Positions 25,041 through 33,361 of a stretch of DNA of 64,000 nt are shown here, piece by piece. A program made the translations under genes and the position numbers. Below the pieces are notes generated by a model, which saw nothing but the letters and a program-made list of their open reading frames with translations, did not search any database and was not told the DNA's origin. Within the stretch, counting starts at the first letter, position 1. Each line of letters begins with the position of its first letter. The stretch is from Thermomonas sp. HDW16 (GTDB lineage Bacteria > Pseudomonadota > Gammaproteobacteria > Xanthomonadales > Xanthomonadaceae): contig NZ_CP049872.1 in the NCBI RefSeq assembly GCF_011302915.1, positions 434,001-498,000 on the forward strand. Direction: 5' to 3'.

Positions 25041-27424
25041 AGCCGCGCGCGACTCCGTTGGTAGGGACGGACGAACAAGCGACCGCGTCGATGCGCTTCG
25101 TCAGCTGGATGCCGGCGCTCCTGCTGGCGCAACTGGCGCTGTCGGCGTGGGCCGTGGGCCGTGCGTTGCCGCCCGGCGAGGGCTCGATCCAGGTGATCGC
25201 GGCCGCGATCGGCAACCAGCTACTGTTCCTGTTGCGCGCGTTGCCGATCCTGTTCCTGCTGACCTGGCCGTTGTTGAAGTTGCGCGACAAGCGCTTGCGG
25301 CTGCTGGCGGTGGGCATGTTGTGGTCGTTGTTCCTGTTGTTCCAAGCCGGCCTGGAACAGTATTACCTGATGGCGAGAACGCCATTGGGTGCCGATCTGT
25401 TCGGCTACGGCATCGAGGAAATCCGCACCACAACAGGTGGTGCGGGCAGCGCGCTGGGGATCGTCGATTGGTTCGGCTGGTTGTTGCCGCCGGGCGTGCT
25501 GTGGACGGTGCTGGCGTTGCGCGCGCGGCGTACGCCGCGCAGCCGGCAAGTCTGGCCATGGCTGCTCGCCGGGGTCGCGTCGTGGTTCCTGCCGGTTGCG
25601 GTCGGCATCGGCGGTCTTGGTGGCGAAACCCAGCGCGATATCGCCACCAGCAAAGGCACCTACCTGGTAGCCGACAGCCTGCGCGCATGGCGCGGGTCGT
25701 CGGTACTCGCGATCGGCAGCGCCAATGCCGGAGCGCGAACCGCAGGCGCATCCGCCGCCGTGCAACCGGACTATCCGTTCCTGCATCCGGAAAGCACGCC
25801 GGACGCGCTAGGACCGTTCTTCGGGCCGACCCGCGATGGACGTCCGCCGAACATCGTGGTGATCATCGTCGAGGGGCTTGGTCGTTCCTTTTCCGGCCCG
25901 GATGCGCCGCTCGGCAGCTTCACGCCGTTCCTGGACGATCTCGCCGCGCGTGGCCTGTACTTCGACAATTTCATGGCCAACCAGGGCCGCACGTTCGGCG
26001 TGTTGCCGTCGTTGTTCGGCTCGCTGCCGATGGCCGATCAGGGGTTCGCCGCGCTGGGCCCGAAGATGCCGGCGCATGCGGGTCTGTTCAACGTCCTGCG
26101 GCGGCAGGGCTACCGCAGCGCGTTCTACAACGGCACGGACACCAGCTTCGACAACGAGCGCGGCTACCTGCAGTTGCAGGAAGTCGACGACATCGTCGAC
26201 CTGCGCAACTTCGGTACCGGCTACCAGCGCAACCCGTTCAGCGACTGGGGCTATCCCGACCGGGAACTGGTCTCGCGCGTGCTGGCCGACAGTGGTCGCC
26301 TGCGGTCGCCGTTCGTACTCGGCATCCAGACCATCAGCATGCACACCAGCTATCGCTTCCCCGGGCAGGAGGCGTACACGAAGCGGTTCGAGCAGCAGTT
26401 GGACGCATTGGGCGTGCCGGCGTTGTTGCGTTCGAAGTATCGCGCCAACGCGGAGATCTACAGCACCATCCTCTATACCGACGACCAGTTGCGGCGTTAC
26501 TTCGAGGCGGTGGCCAAGACCGGCTGGTATGCGAACACGATCTTCCTCGTCACCGGCGACCATCGACTGGCCGAGATCCCGCAGGACACCCATATCGAGC
26601 GCTACCACGTGCCGTTGCTGGTGTATTCGCCGTTGCTGCGCAGGCCGGCGCGGATCCGCGGCGTGTCGTCGCACCTGGACGTGGCACCCTCGCTGCTGGC
26701 GCTGTTGTCGAATACGTACGGGTTGCGGCGGCCGCAACAGGTCACCTGGCTCGGCCGTGGCCTGGACATGTCGGCGGACTTCCACAGCGGGCATGATTTC
26801 CCGCTCAAGCAAACCAAGACCAGCGTGCCGGATTTCGTGTCCGGACGCTGGTTCCTGCACGACGGAAAGCTGTACGAATTGCAGGACGGCATCCGCGCCT
26901 CGGAAGTGGGCGATGCCAACCTCACGGCACGGACGGAGCAGCGGCTGCAGCGCTACCTCGCCGCGAATGCCGCGTTCCTGCAGCGTCTGGCGCTGTCGCC
27001 GGAAGGCGGAGCGCCCAGGCTCGTGCCGTTCGCGGAGACCGCCAATCAGGTGGCGGCCCGGCCACCGCCGGAAACCGAAGCGTTGCCTGCGGGATTAGGG
27101 TTGGATGCGGTCAAGCTGGCTCGTTCGGGCAAGGGAATCGAAATCATCGCCACGTTCGCCAACGGCGATGCCGTCGATTCGTCGCGCTTCGTGCCGCTGG
27201 CCGTGCTGGCAACGGAAAACGGGCGCGAGCTGGGCGAAGCCTACGGCAGTGCGATCCAGCTGCGTGGCCACGAACGACGCGAAGTGCTGCTGACGCTGAC
27301 GCTGCCGATGCCCGCGCAGCGTCGCTATTTCGTCTCGGTGCTGCCGTCCTCGCCGGATAGCGGAAAACCGCTCGGACGAGGACGCTACCGCATTCCACTC
27401 GATGCGACGGGAGAGGCGCCTTGA
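25037..27424 (+). CDS. LtaS-like sulfatase-superfamily membrane transferase
   Basis: A protein of about 795 residues with four or five N-terminal membrane helices and a large periplasmic alkaline-phosphatase-superfamily domain. Key residues of the LtaS/OpgB/EptA group are visible: E279 in IIVEGLGRS, nucleophile T319 in QGRTFGVLPSLFGS, and metal ligands D508-H509 in VTGDHRLAEI. Such enzymes transfer phosphoglycerol or phosphoethanolamine to surface glycans. An extra C-terminal domain (about 690-795) is not recognised. Start is GTG 25037 (GTGA overlap with the previous stop) or ATG 25091, which would shorten it by 18 residues. Likely decorates the glycan made by this operon. Confidence 0.85.
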   Translation: MKPRATPLVGTDEQATASMRFVSWMPALLLAQLALSAWAVGRALPPGEGSIQVIAAAIGNQLLFLLRALPILFLLTWPLLKLRDKRLRLLAVGMLWSLFLLFQAGLEQYYLMARTPLGADLFGYGIEEIRTTTGGAGSALGIVDWFGWLLPPGVLWTVLALRARRTPRSRQVWPWLLAGVASWFLPVAVGIGGLGGETQRDIATSKGTYLVADSLRAWRGSSVLAIGSANAGARTAGASAAVQPDYPFLHPESTPDALGPFFGPTRDGRPPNIVVIIVEGLGRSFSGPDAPLGSFTPFLDDLAARGLYFDNFMANQGRTFGVLPSLFGSLPMADQGFAALGPKMPAHAGLFNVLRRQGYRSAFYNGTDTSFDNERGYLQLQEVDDIVDLRNFGTGYQRNPFSDWGYPDRELVSRVLADSGRLRSPFVLGIQTISMHTSYRFPGQEAYTKRFEQQLDALGVPALLRSKYRANAEIYSTILYTDDQLRRYFEAVAKTGWYANTIFLVTGDHRLAEIPQDTHIERYHVPLLVYSPLLRRPARIRGVSSHLDVAPSLLALLSNTYGLRRPQQVTWLGRGLDMSADFHSGHDFPLKQTKTSVPDFVSGRWFLHDGKLYELQDGIRASEVGDANLTARTEQRLQRYLAANAAFLQRLALSPEGGAPRLVPFAETANQVAARPPPETEALPAGLGLDAVKLARSGKGIEIIATFANGDAVDSSRFVPLAVLATENGRELGEAYGSAIQLRGHERREVLLTLTLPMPAQRRYFVSVLPSSPDSGKPLGRGRYRIPLDATGEAP

Positions 27425-27429
27425 ACCCC

Positions 27430-28377
27430 ATGCGGCGGCTGGTGCAACTGGCGCTGTGTGCGCTGCTGATCCTCGTGCCGTGCGCCGATGGCAAGACGCC
27501 GGCACCAGTGCCGCGCGCGGTCTGGATCTGGGAACAGCCGTCCTACGCCATGCTGGAATCGCCGCAGGTGGCGGAGGAAGCGCTTGCGTTCCTGCGTCGC
27601 GAGCGGATCGGCATCCTCTACCTGTACGCGGATGGGTTCGATGGACGCAACCTGATCGCGGAGCATCCGCAGCTGTACCGCGACTTCATTCGCCGCGCGC
27701 ATGCGCAGGACATGCAGGTCTATGCCTTGCTCGGTTCCTGGTACCTGCATACCGAACGCTACGTGTTGCCAAAGCACCGCGGCGACGCGGTGGCGATGCT
27801 GCAACGCGTGCTCGACTACAACGCCGGGGCACCGGCCGCGGCACGCTTCGATGGCGTCAACTACGACATCGAACCGCATTTGCTGGACGAATGGGAAGAC
27901 GCCACGCGGGTGCGATTGCTCGGTGATTTCCTCGACATGAGTGCAGCGTTGATGGCGGCCAAACGCAAGTCGGGGCAACGCCTGCCCATCGGGCCTGCGA
28001 TGCCGTTCTGGTGGGACGGCATCGAGCTTGACTGGAAGAGTGCGCGCAAGTCGGTTGCCGATCACGTCATCGACACCACCGACTACGTGGCGCTGATGGA
28101 CTACCGCAACAAGGCCGAAGGCAGCGACAGCATCCTGTCGCACGCACGCGATGAAATGACATATGCGGACAAGGTGGGCAAGCGGGTGGCGATTGGCCTG
28201 GAGTTCAATCCAGGCGAACCGAAGAAGCTCAGTTTCCACGGCATGGATAAAGCGGCATTCGAGCGCGAGGCGGGCAAGGTCGAAGCGGCCCTGCGCGGAC
28301 GGCCCGCCTTCGCGGGATTCGTGTTCCACCATTACCTGGGCTATCGACGTTTCGTCGGTGAAGCCCCATCGCAATAA
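27430..28377 (+). CDS. Secreted TIM-barrel protein with GH18-like active-site motif
   Basis: A 315-residue protein with a signal peptide (MRRLVQLALCALLILVPCADG). Central strand motif FDGVNYDIEPH (D146, E148) resembles the DxxDxDxE active site of glycoside hydrolase family 18 and related TIM barrels; VWIWEQPS, YLYADG and YVALMDYRN fit other barrel strands. I infer a periplasmic glycan hydrolase or binding protein working with the export machinery, as many synthase-dependent systems include one. Exact family not recognised. ATG 27430; a TTG overlapping the preceding TGA (27421) is possible. Confidence 0.65.
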   Translation: MRRLVQLALCALLILVPCADGKTPAPVPRAVWIWEQPSYAMLESPQVAEEALAFLRRERIGILYLYADGFDGRNLIAEHPQLYRDFIRRAHAQDMQVYALLGSWYLHTERYVLPKHRGDAVAMLQRVLDYNAGAPAAARFDGVNYDIEPHLLDEWEDATRVRLLGDFLDMSAALMAAKRKSGQRLPIGPAMPFWWDGIELDWKSARKSVADHVIDTTDYVALMDYRNKAEGSDSILSHARDEMTYADKVGKRVAIGLEFNPGEPKKLSFHGMDKAAFEREAGKVEAALRGRPAFAGFVFHHYLGYRRFVGEAPSQ

Positions 28378-28400
28378 CCTGCCGGATGCGACGTGCGAAA

Positions 28401-28430
28401 ACGAAAGCCCCGGAATCCAGGGGCTTTCGT
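28401..28430. terminator. Bidirectional terminator between glycan operon and TonB receptor
   Basis: ACGAAAGCCCC (28401-28411) pairs with GGGGCTTTCGT (28420-28430), loop GGAATCCA. A-rich sequence on one side and TTTCGTTG on the other allow use from both strands. Confidence 0.75.
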
Positions 28431-28451
28431 TGTGGCGAGGATGGCAGCTGC

Positions 28452-31400
28452 TTACAGCGGCTTGCCGCCCAGCTTCCAGGTGATCTGCAGGTAGTAGCTG
28501 CGGCCCATGCTGTCGAACCAGGAGGTGTCGTAGTACGGGTAGTTCGCCCAGGTTGCGTCTTTCGGCGGCATCTTGTCGAGCAGGTTGTTGACCGCCAGCG
28601 ACACGCGCAGATGGTCGTTGATGTCGTAGCGCGCGCTGCCGTTGAAGCGCCAGGTCGCCGGCGTCCAGGCATCGTTGTTGTAGTTGGCTACGCGTCCCAC
28701 ATAGTTGCCGAACAGGCCCGCGCCCCAGGCATTCTTGTCCCAGTTGACGCCGATGTTGCCCTTCACGCGCGGCAGGGTGGTGTCGGCGAAGCCAACGTCC
28801 AGCATGTCTTCTTCCGGATCGCCAGGAAACTGCCGGCGCGTGTGCTTGTCCGCCCAGGTGTAGTTGCCGGTGAAGCGGAAATCGCCGGCACGGGCGGTCT
28901 GCAGCCGGTAGTTGGCGGTGACGTCGATGCCGGAAGTCTCTTCGCTCGCGATGTTGATCGGGGCGAAATGCACGCTGGTGATCACGCCGTCCTCGTCGCG
29001 GATGACGCGTGCCAGGGCGTCGACGCAAGTTGGTGAATTGATGTCCACGGCCACGCCGTCGTCGGTGATGCCTAGCCGGCAATCGGCCTCGGTGCTGCGC
29101 AGGCGTTCGCGATCCTGCGCCTGCACTTGGTTCTTCACCTGGATCTTGTAGAAATCGACCGCCAGATCGAAGTTGGCGCTCGGCGACCACACGAAGCCGG
29201 CGGTAAACGACTTGCTGGTTTCCACGTCCAGCTGCATGTTGCCGGTATAAACGTCGAACGTGCTGACGTCCCAGCTGCCGTCGTCGTAGCAGTCGCCATC
29301 GCTCATGCCCGGTTCGTCGGTGCGGCACTGGAAATAGTCGGTCGCGAAGCGGGTGCGGTAGTAGTCGCTGCCGGCGAACAGGTAGTGCATGTCGGGCGCG
29401 CGGAAGCCGGTGCCGTAGGAACCGCGCACCAGCAGGGTGTCGATCGGGCGCCATTCAAGGCCCATGCTGTAGGTGAACTTGCCCGGGTTCTTGTCGCCGT
29501 AGCTGTAGCGGTCGTAGCGGCCGGCCAGGCTGGCTTGCAGCGAGGACAGCAGCGGCATGCGCAATTCGCCTGCCGCGCTCCAGCGATTGCGGCTGCCATC
29601 GCCGTCGCCGTAGCGCGGGCCGTAATAGGCATCTTCGGTCAGCGCCAGCGGGTCGGGGTTGATGCGGTAGGACTGGCGGCCGAATTCGAGTGCGCCGGCG
29701 AAGCCGACATCGCCGGCCGGCAGCGAGAACAGGGTCGGGGTGTCGGCGGTGAAGCTGACGTTGTCGTTCTTCGCCACCGGGTGCCAGGAAGACATCACCC
29801 CGAACGTGGCGAATTGCGCTGGCGTCAGCGGGGTGAACAGACGCGCCGGATCCGCGTTGTAGATCGCATAGCCGTCGTCGTCGTAGCCCAGCCGCGGCCC
29901 CAGGAAGAACGTGTTGGCCGCTGCCGCGCTGATGCGTGGCATGTCCACGTCGGCCTTGTACTCGGAATGGTTGTAGGCCGCTTCCCAGTTCCAGTCTTCG
30001 CCGAACGCGCCACTGAAGCCGGTGGTCAGGGCCATGGTCTTCTGGGTGGTGGTGTTCATGCGGTTTTCCAGGCCGCCGATTTCCTCGGGTGTGAACTGAC
30101 GCGACCAGATCTCGTAATGCCCGGTAGCGGCGTTGAAGAACATCTTGCGCCGGTAGTTGCTGGTCGAGGCTGGGTCATGGAACTCCCAGCCCATGTGGTC
30201 GCTGGCGACGTCGTTGCCGTTGGTGCCGGTCAGCAGCTTGACGGTCTGCCGGCCGAGCTGGAAATCCGCGAACCAGAACAGGTCGCTGGAAAAACGATAC
30301 TCGAGCGAGCCGTAGACATTCGCGCCCTTGCGTTCGTTCTGGATCGTGCGATACGCGATGGCGCGGTCGCTGCCGCAATAGGGTTCGCCGAAGCGGTCGT
30401 CGGCCAGCACCGTGGTGCCTTCGTTCAAACCGGCCATCGCCGCGCAGCCATCGGCTGGCGCGATGTTGACGTCGTCATCCCAGTCGTAGAGCTGGGCGGT
30501 GAGCCGGGGCAGCCGGCGCCTCGAGGTCGGTGCGTCGAGGGTGGAATCCTGCACGCTGCGGTCGAAGCCCCATAGCGGGCGCTTGTCCTGCAGTTCCACG
30601 CCGACGATGCCGCTGAAGTCGCCGCGCTCGAACCCGGTGGTCAGGGTGAGCCGATGCGATTCGCCGCCGCCGCGCTCGGTATCGCCGTAACGGTAATCGA
30701 TGATGGTGCCGTCGATGGACTTCTTGAGGATGAAGTTGATCACGCCGGCCATCGCATCCGAGCCGTACACGGCCGAGGCGCTACCCGTCAGGATTTCCAC
30801 GCGATCGACCATGCCGAGCGGGATGTTGCCGACGTCGGTGAAATTGCTGCGGCTGTTGAGTGGCAGCGGGAAGTCGGCGATGCGGCGGCCGTTGATTAGC
30901 ACCAGCGTGTGGTTGGGCCCCAGGCCACGCAGGTCGACCGCCTGCGCGCCTGGCGTGGACTGCGCATTGGTGGTGTTTTGCTGGCCGTAGACGCTGCCGC
31001 TGTTCTGGCTCAGCGAACGCAGCAGGTCCGGGACGGTGGTGAGGCCGGCGGCCTGGATTTGCTCGGCCGTCACGATGGTGATCGGCGCTGGGCCTTCCAC
31101 CTGCGCGCGCGGGATGCGTGAGCCGGTGACCTGCACGGTTTGCAGATCGGTGACAGGCGTATCGGTGGCGGCTTGCGGCGACGGTGTCGCCGCGCGTGGC
31201 CGCGTCGGCGCCTGGGCGGGTGCGGCTTGCGAAGCGGCCGCCTGCGGCACGACCAGCACCGCGCCGGAATCATCGCGTTGGGCGTGGAAGCCACTGCCCT
31301 TGAGCAGCGCGTCCAGCGTTTTCGGCGAGGCCGGCTGTCCCTTCAGTCCCGAGCTGCGCGCACCCTTGAGCTGGTCGGCGCGATAGACGAGCTGGGTGCC

Positions 31401-31547
31401 AGACTGGCGGGCGTAGGAATCCAGCGCGGAGGCGAGATCTCCTGCGGGAACGTCGATGCGGCCGGATGCCGCCTGCGCCTGCGCGGCGAGCGCGGCGGAG
31501 CAGGCCAGGGACAGCAGCAGGACGCGCAACGGTCGGGACGACTTCAT
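28452..31547 (-). CDS. TonB-dependent receptor with N-terminal STN signalling domain
   Basis: A 1031-residue outer-membrane receptor. Signal peptide to about residue 26 (ACSAALAAQAQA), then an STN domain (about 28-100; IDVPAGDLASALDSYARQSGTQLVYR), a proline/alanine linker, a plug (about 135-250; QVTGSRIPRAQVEGPAPITI) and a large beta barrel to the C-terminus (YYLQITWKLGGKPL). The STN domain contacts an anti-sigma factor in surface signalling, and a FecR/ECF pair lies directly upstream. The substrate is not evident; the divergent cyanophycinase-peptidase gene suggests a peptide or amino-acid polymer fragment. GGGGGAG lies before the ATG. The 77-bp upstream gap contains GAAACTT in the transcribed direction, a possible ECF -35. 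Confidence 0.92.
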   Translation of the reverse strand: MKSSRPLRVLLLSLACSAALAAQAQAASGRIDVPAGDLASALDSYARQSGTQLVYRADQLKGARSSGLKGQPASPKTLDALLKGSGFHAQRDDSGAVLVVPQAAASQAAPAQAPTRPRAATPSPQAATDTPVTDLQTVQVTGSRIPRAQVEGPAPITIVTAEQIQAAGLTTVPDLLRSLSQNSGSVYGQQNTTNAQSTPGAQAVDLRGLGPNHTLVLINGRRIADFPLPLNSRSNFTDVGNIPLGMVDRVEILTGSASAVYGSDAMAGVINFILKKSIDGTIIDYRYGDTERGGGESHRLTLTTGFERGDFSGIVGVELQDKRPLWGFDRSVQDSTLDAPTSRRRLPRLTAQLYDWDDDVNIAPADGCAAMAGLNEGTTVLADDRFGEPYCGSDRAIAYRTIQNERKGANVYGSLEYRFSSDLFWFADFQLGRQTVKLLTGTNGNDVASDHMGWEFHDPASTSNYRRKMFFNAATGHYEIWSRQFTPEEIGGLENRMNTTTQKTMALTTGFSGAFGEDWNWEAAYNHSEYKADVDMPRISAAAANTFFLGPRLGYDDDGYAIYNADPARLFTPLTPAQFATFGVMSSWHPVAKNDNVSFTADTPTLFSLPAGDVGFAGALEFGRQSYRINPDPLALTEDAYYGPRYGDGDGSRNRWSAAGELRMPLLSSLQASLAGRYDRYSYGDKNPGKFTYSMGLEWRPIDTLLVRGSYGTGFRAPDMHYLFAGSDYYRTRFATDYFQCRTDEPGMSDGDCYDDGSWDVSTFDVYTGNMQLDVETSKSFTAGFVWSPSANFDLAVDFYKIQVKNQVQAQDRERLRSTEADCRLGITDDGVAVDINSPTCVDALARVIRDEDGVITSVHFAPINIASEETSGIDVTANYRLQTARAGDFRFTGNYTWADKHTRRQFPGDPEEDMLDVGFADTTLPRVKGNIGVNWDKNAWGAGLFGNYVGRVANYNNDAWTPATWRFNGSARYDINDHLRVSLAVNNLLDKMPPKDATWANYPYYDTSWFDSMGRSYYLQITWKLGGKPL

Positions 31548-31624
31548 TCAAACTCCCCCATGGCGCTCGATATGGCGCCGTTAAAGTTTCATGACGAACG
31601 AGTCCGGGAAATCCCCCCTGCCGG

Positions 31625-32710
31625 TCAGGGCGAGGCCAGCACGATGCGATCCACCGCGTACTCGGCGCGCACCGGGAAGCCGCGTTCAAGCAGGCGGGCG
31701 AAACCCTCGGTGTTCTCCCAGCGGAAACTGCCGCCGACCCGCAATGCACCCGCTTCGGCATCGGCCACCACGATCTTGCGCGCGTTGTAGCGGTTGAACT
31801 CCGCCGCAGCGTCGGCCAGCGTGGCATTGCGGAACACCAGCAGACCCTCGCGCCAGTCCAGCAGTTGCTCCGCATCGGCGATGGGGATGCTGCGCACCAG
31901 CACGCCATCCTCGCGCACCAGCGCCACGCTGCCGGCCGGCAATAGTGTGGTGGGCTGCGGATGGGTGCCGCCTGCGGGCGATTGCAGGCGCACCGTACCC
32001 TCGGTCACCACCACGCGCAGTTCGTGCGCGTCGCGGCGCACCGAGAAATGCGTCCCGACTGCCACCACCTGGCGACTGCCGGCATCGACCACGAACGGGC
32101 GCTGCGGATCCTTGGCGACATCGAAGATCGCCTCGCCGCGTTCCAGGTCGATGTGCCGTTCGCGTCGCGACAGGTGCACGTCGAGCTGGCTGTTGCTGGC
32201 CAGCGTGGTCTTCGAGCCATCGGCCAACGAAATGGTCTGCAGGCCGCCCAGCGCGGTGTGGTAGCTGGTCGATTCCACTCGGTGGTAGGACTGCCAGCCC
32301 CAGCTTGCGAACACGGCGCAGGCCGCGATCGACAGTGCAGCGAACGCGCGTGCCGCATGCGAACCGTTAGCGCGTGCGTACCGGCGCGGTGCAAATTCGA
32401 GATCGCGCAAATCCGGCGGCGCATACGGCGGATCGGCATCCAGCACCGCGACATCGGGTGCCTGCGCCGGCAGCGTCCAGTGCGCGCGTGGTGGCGGCCC
32501 CGGCTGCTTCCAGCCTGCGCCCAAGGCTTGCAGCCGTCCGCTTTCGTCCCAGGCCGCTTGCAGGCGCAGCAAGGCGACGCGGTGCATGGTGTCCGCCTCC
32601 AGCCATGCGTCCAGCGCGGCCGCGTCGGCTGGCGTCCACGCGCCGCTGTCGCGCAGCGCCAGCCAGTCGGCGGCGATGCCTTCGATGTCAGTCCGCATGT
32701 TGCTGCTCAT
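31625..32710 (-). CDS. FecR-family anti-sigma regulator
   Basis: A 361-residue inner-membrane protein. A cytoplasmic N-terminal DUF4880-like region (WLALRDSGAWTPADAAALDAWL), one membrane helix (AFAALSIAACAVFASWGW), a periplasmic FecR domain (ISLADGSKTTLASNSQLDV, ERGEAIFDVAKDPQRPFVV) and a short STN-like end (LLVFRNATLADAAAEFNRYN) are seen. It transmits the occupied state of the TonB receptor to the sigma factor. ATG 32710 is chosen because GGAAGAGGG lies just upstream; it overlaps the end of the sigma gene by about 23 bp. Confidence 0.9.
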   Translation of the reverse strand: MSSNMRTDIEGIAADWLALRDSGAWTPADAAALDAWLEADTMHRVALLRLQAAWDESGRLQALGAGWKQPGPPPRAHWTLPAQAPDVAVLDADPPYAPPDLRDLEFAPRRYARANGSHAARAFAALSIAACAVFASWGWQSYHRVESTSYHTALGGLQTISLADGSKTTLASNSQLDVHLSRRERHIDLERGEAIFDVAKDPQRPFVVDAGSRQVVAVGTHFSVRRDAHELRVVVTEGTVRLQSPAGGTHPQPTTLLPAGSVALVREDGVLVRSIPIADAEQLLDWREGLLVFRNATLADAAAEFNRYNARKIVVADAEAGALRVGGSFRWENTEGFARLLERGFPVRAEYAVDRIVLASP

Positions 32711-33263
32711 CGCCCTCTTCCAGCGCCGTCGACGCCGCATGGCGCGACATGCCCTCGCCGCCAAACAGGTGTCCGGCCAGCAGGCGCATGCCCTTGGCGA
32801 TGTGTTTCTCCACGGTCTTCTCGCTGATCCCTAAGCGCAATGCCACGTCCTTTTGCGACAGTTCCTCGACGCGTCGCAGCCACACCACGTCGCGGCAGCG
32901 ATCCGGCAAGCGGTCGAAGGCATCGGCCAACCGCTTCAGGGCTTGCCGTCCACCGCACCAGCGTTCCGGCGACACGTCATCCACCAAGACGTGCGAAGGC
33001 TCGAAATCACCCATCGGCTCGATCGACACCACCCGTGCGCGGCGCGCGCGATCCGCCATCAGGTGGCGCGCGCTGGCGAACAGGAAGGCCTTTGGCTGCT
33101 GCGGCAACGCCTTGCCGGCGGCTTCATAGACGCGTGCGTAGACTTCCTGGCGCAGGTCATGCACTTCGTCGCGGTGCGGCCAACTGCGCTGCAGATAGCG
33201 CAGCAACGCTTCCTCGTGGACGAGGATCGCCTCGATGAACCATCTGTCGAGCACGGTCGGCAT
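32688..33263 (-). CDS. ECF RNA polymerase sigma factor, FecI type
   Basis: A 191-residue sigma-70-family ECF factor. Region 2 (LRQEVYARVYEAAG) and region 4 helix-turn-helix (SQKDVALRLGISEKTVEKHIAKGM) are clear. It is first in a sigma-FecR-TonB receptor operon and probably directs transcription of the receptor gene. ATG 33263 (MPTVLDRWFIEAIL) is preferred; longer in-frame starts would run into the divergent promoter region. Confidence 0.9.
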   Translation of the reverse strand: MPTVLDRWFIEAILVHEEALLRYLQRSWPHRDEVHDLRQEVYARVYEAAGKALPQQPKAFLFASARHLMADRARRARVVSIEPMGDFEPSHVLVDDVSPERWCGGRQALKRLADAFDRLPDRCRDVVWLRRVEELSQKDVALRLGISEKTVEKHIAKGMRLLAGHLFGGEGMSRHAASTALEEGDEQQHAD

Positions 33264-33361
33264 CGAGCGAAGATAGCGGAAGCGGCGATGTAGTGCAGCG
33301 AGGGGGAAATCGCGCCGCCGCTCGTCTAGGACTAACACTGCAGCGAAGGAAGCGGATCACG

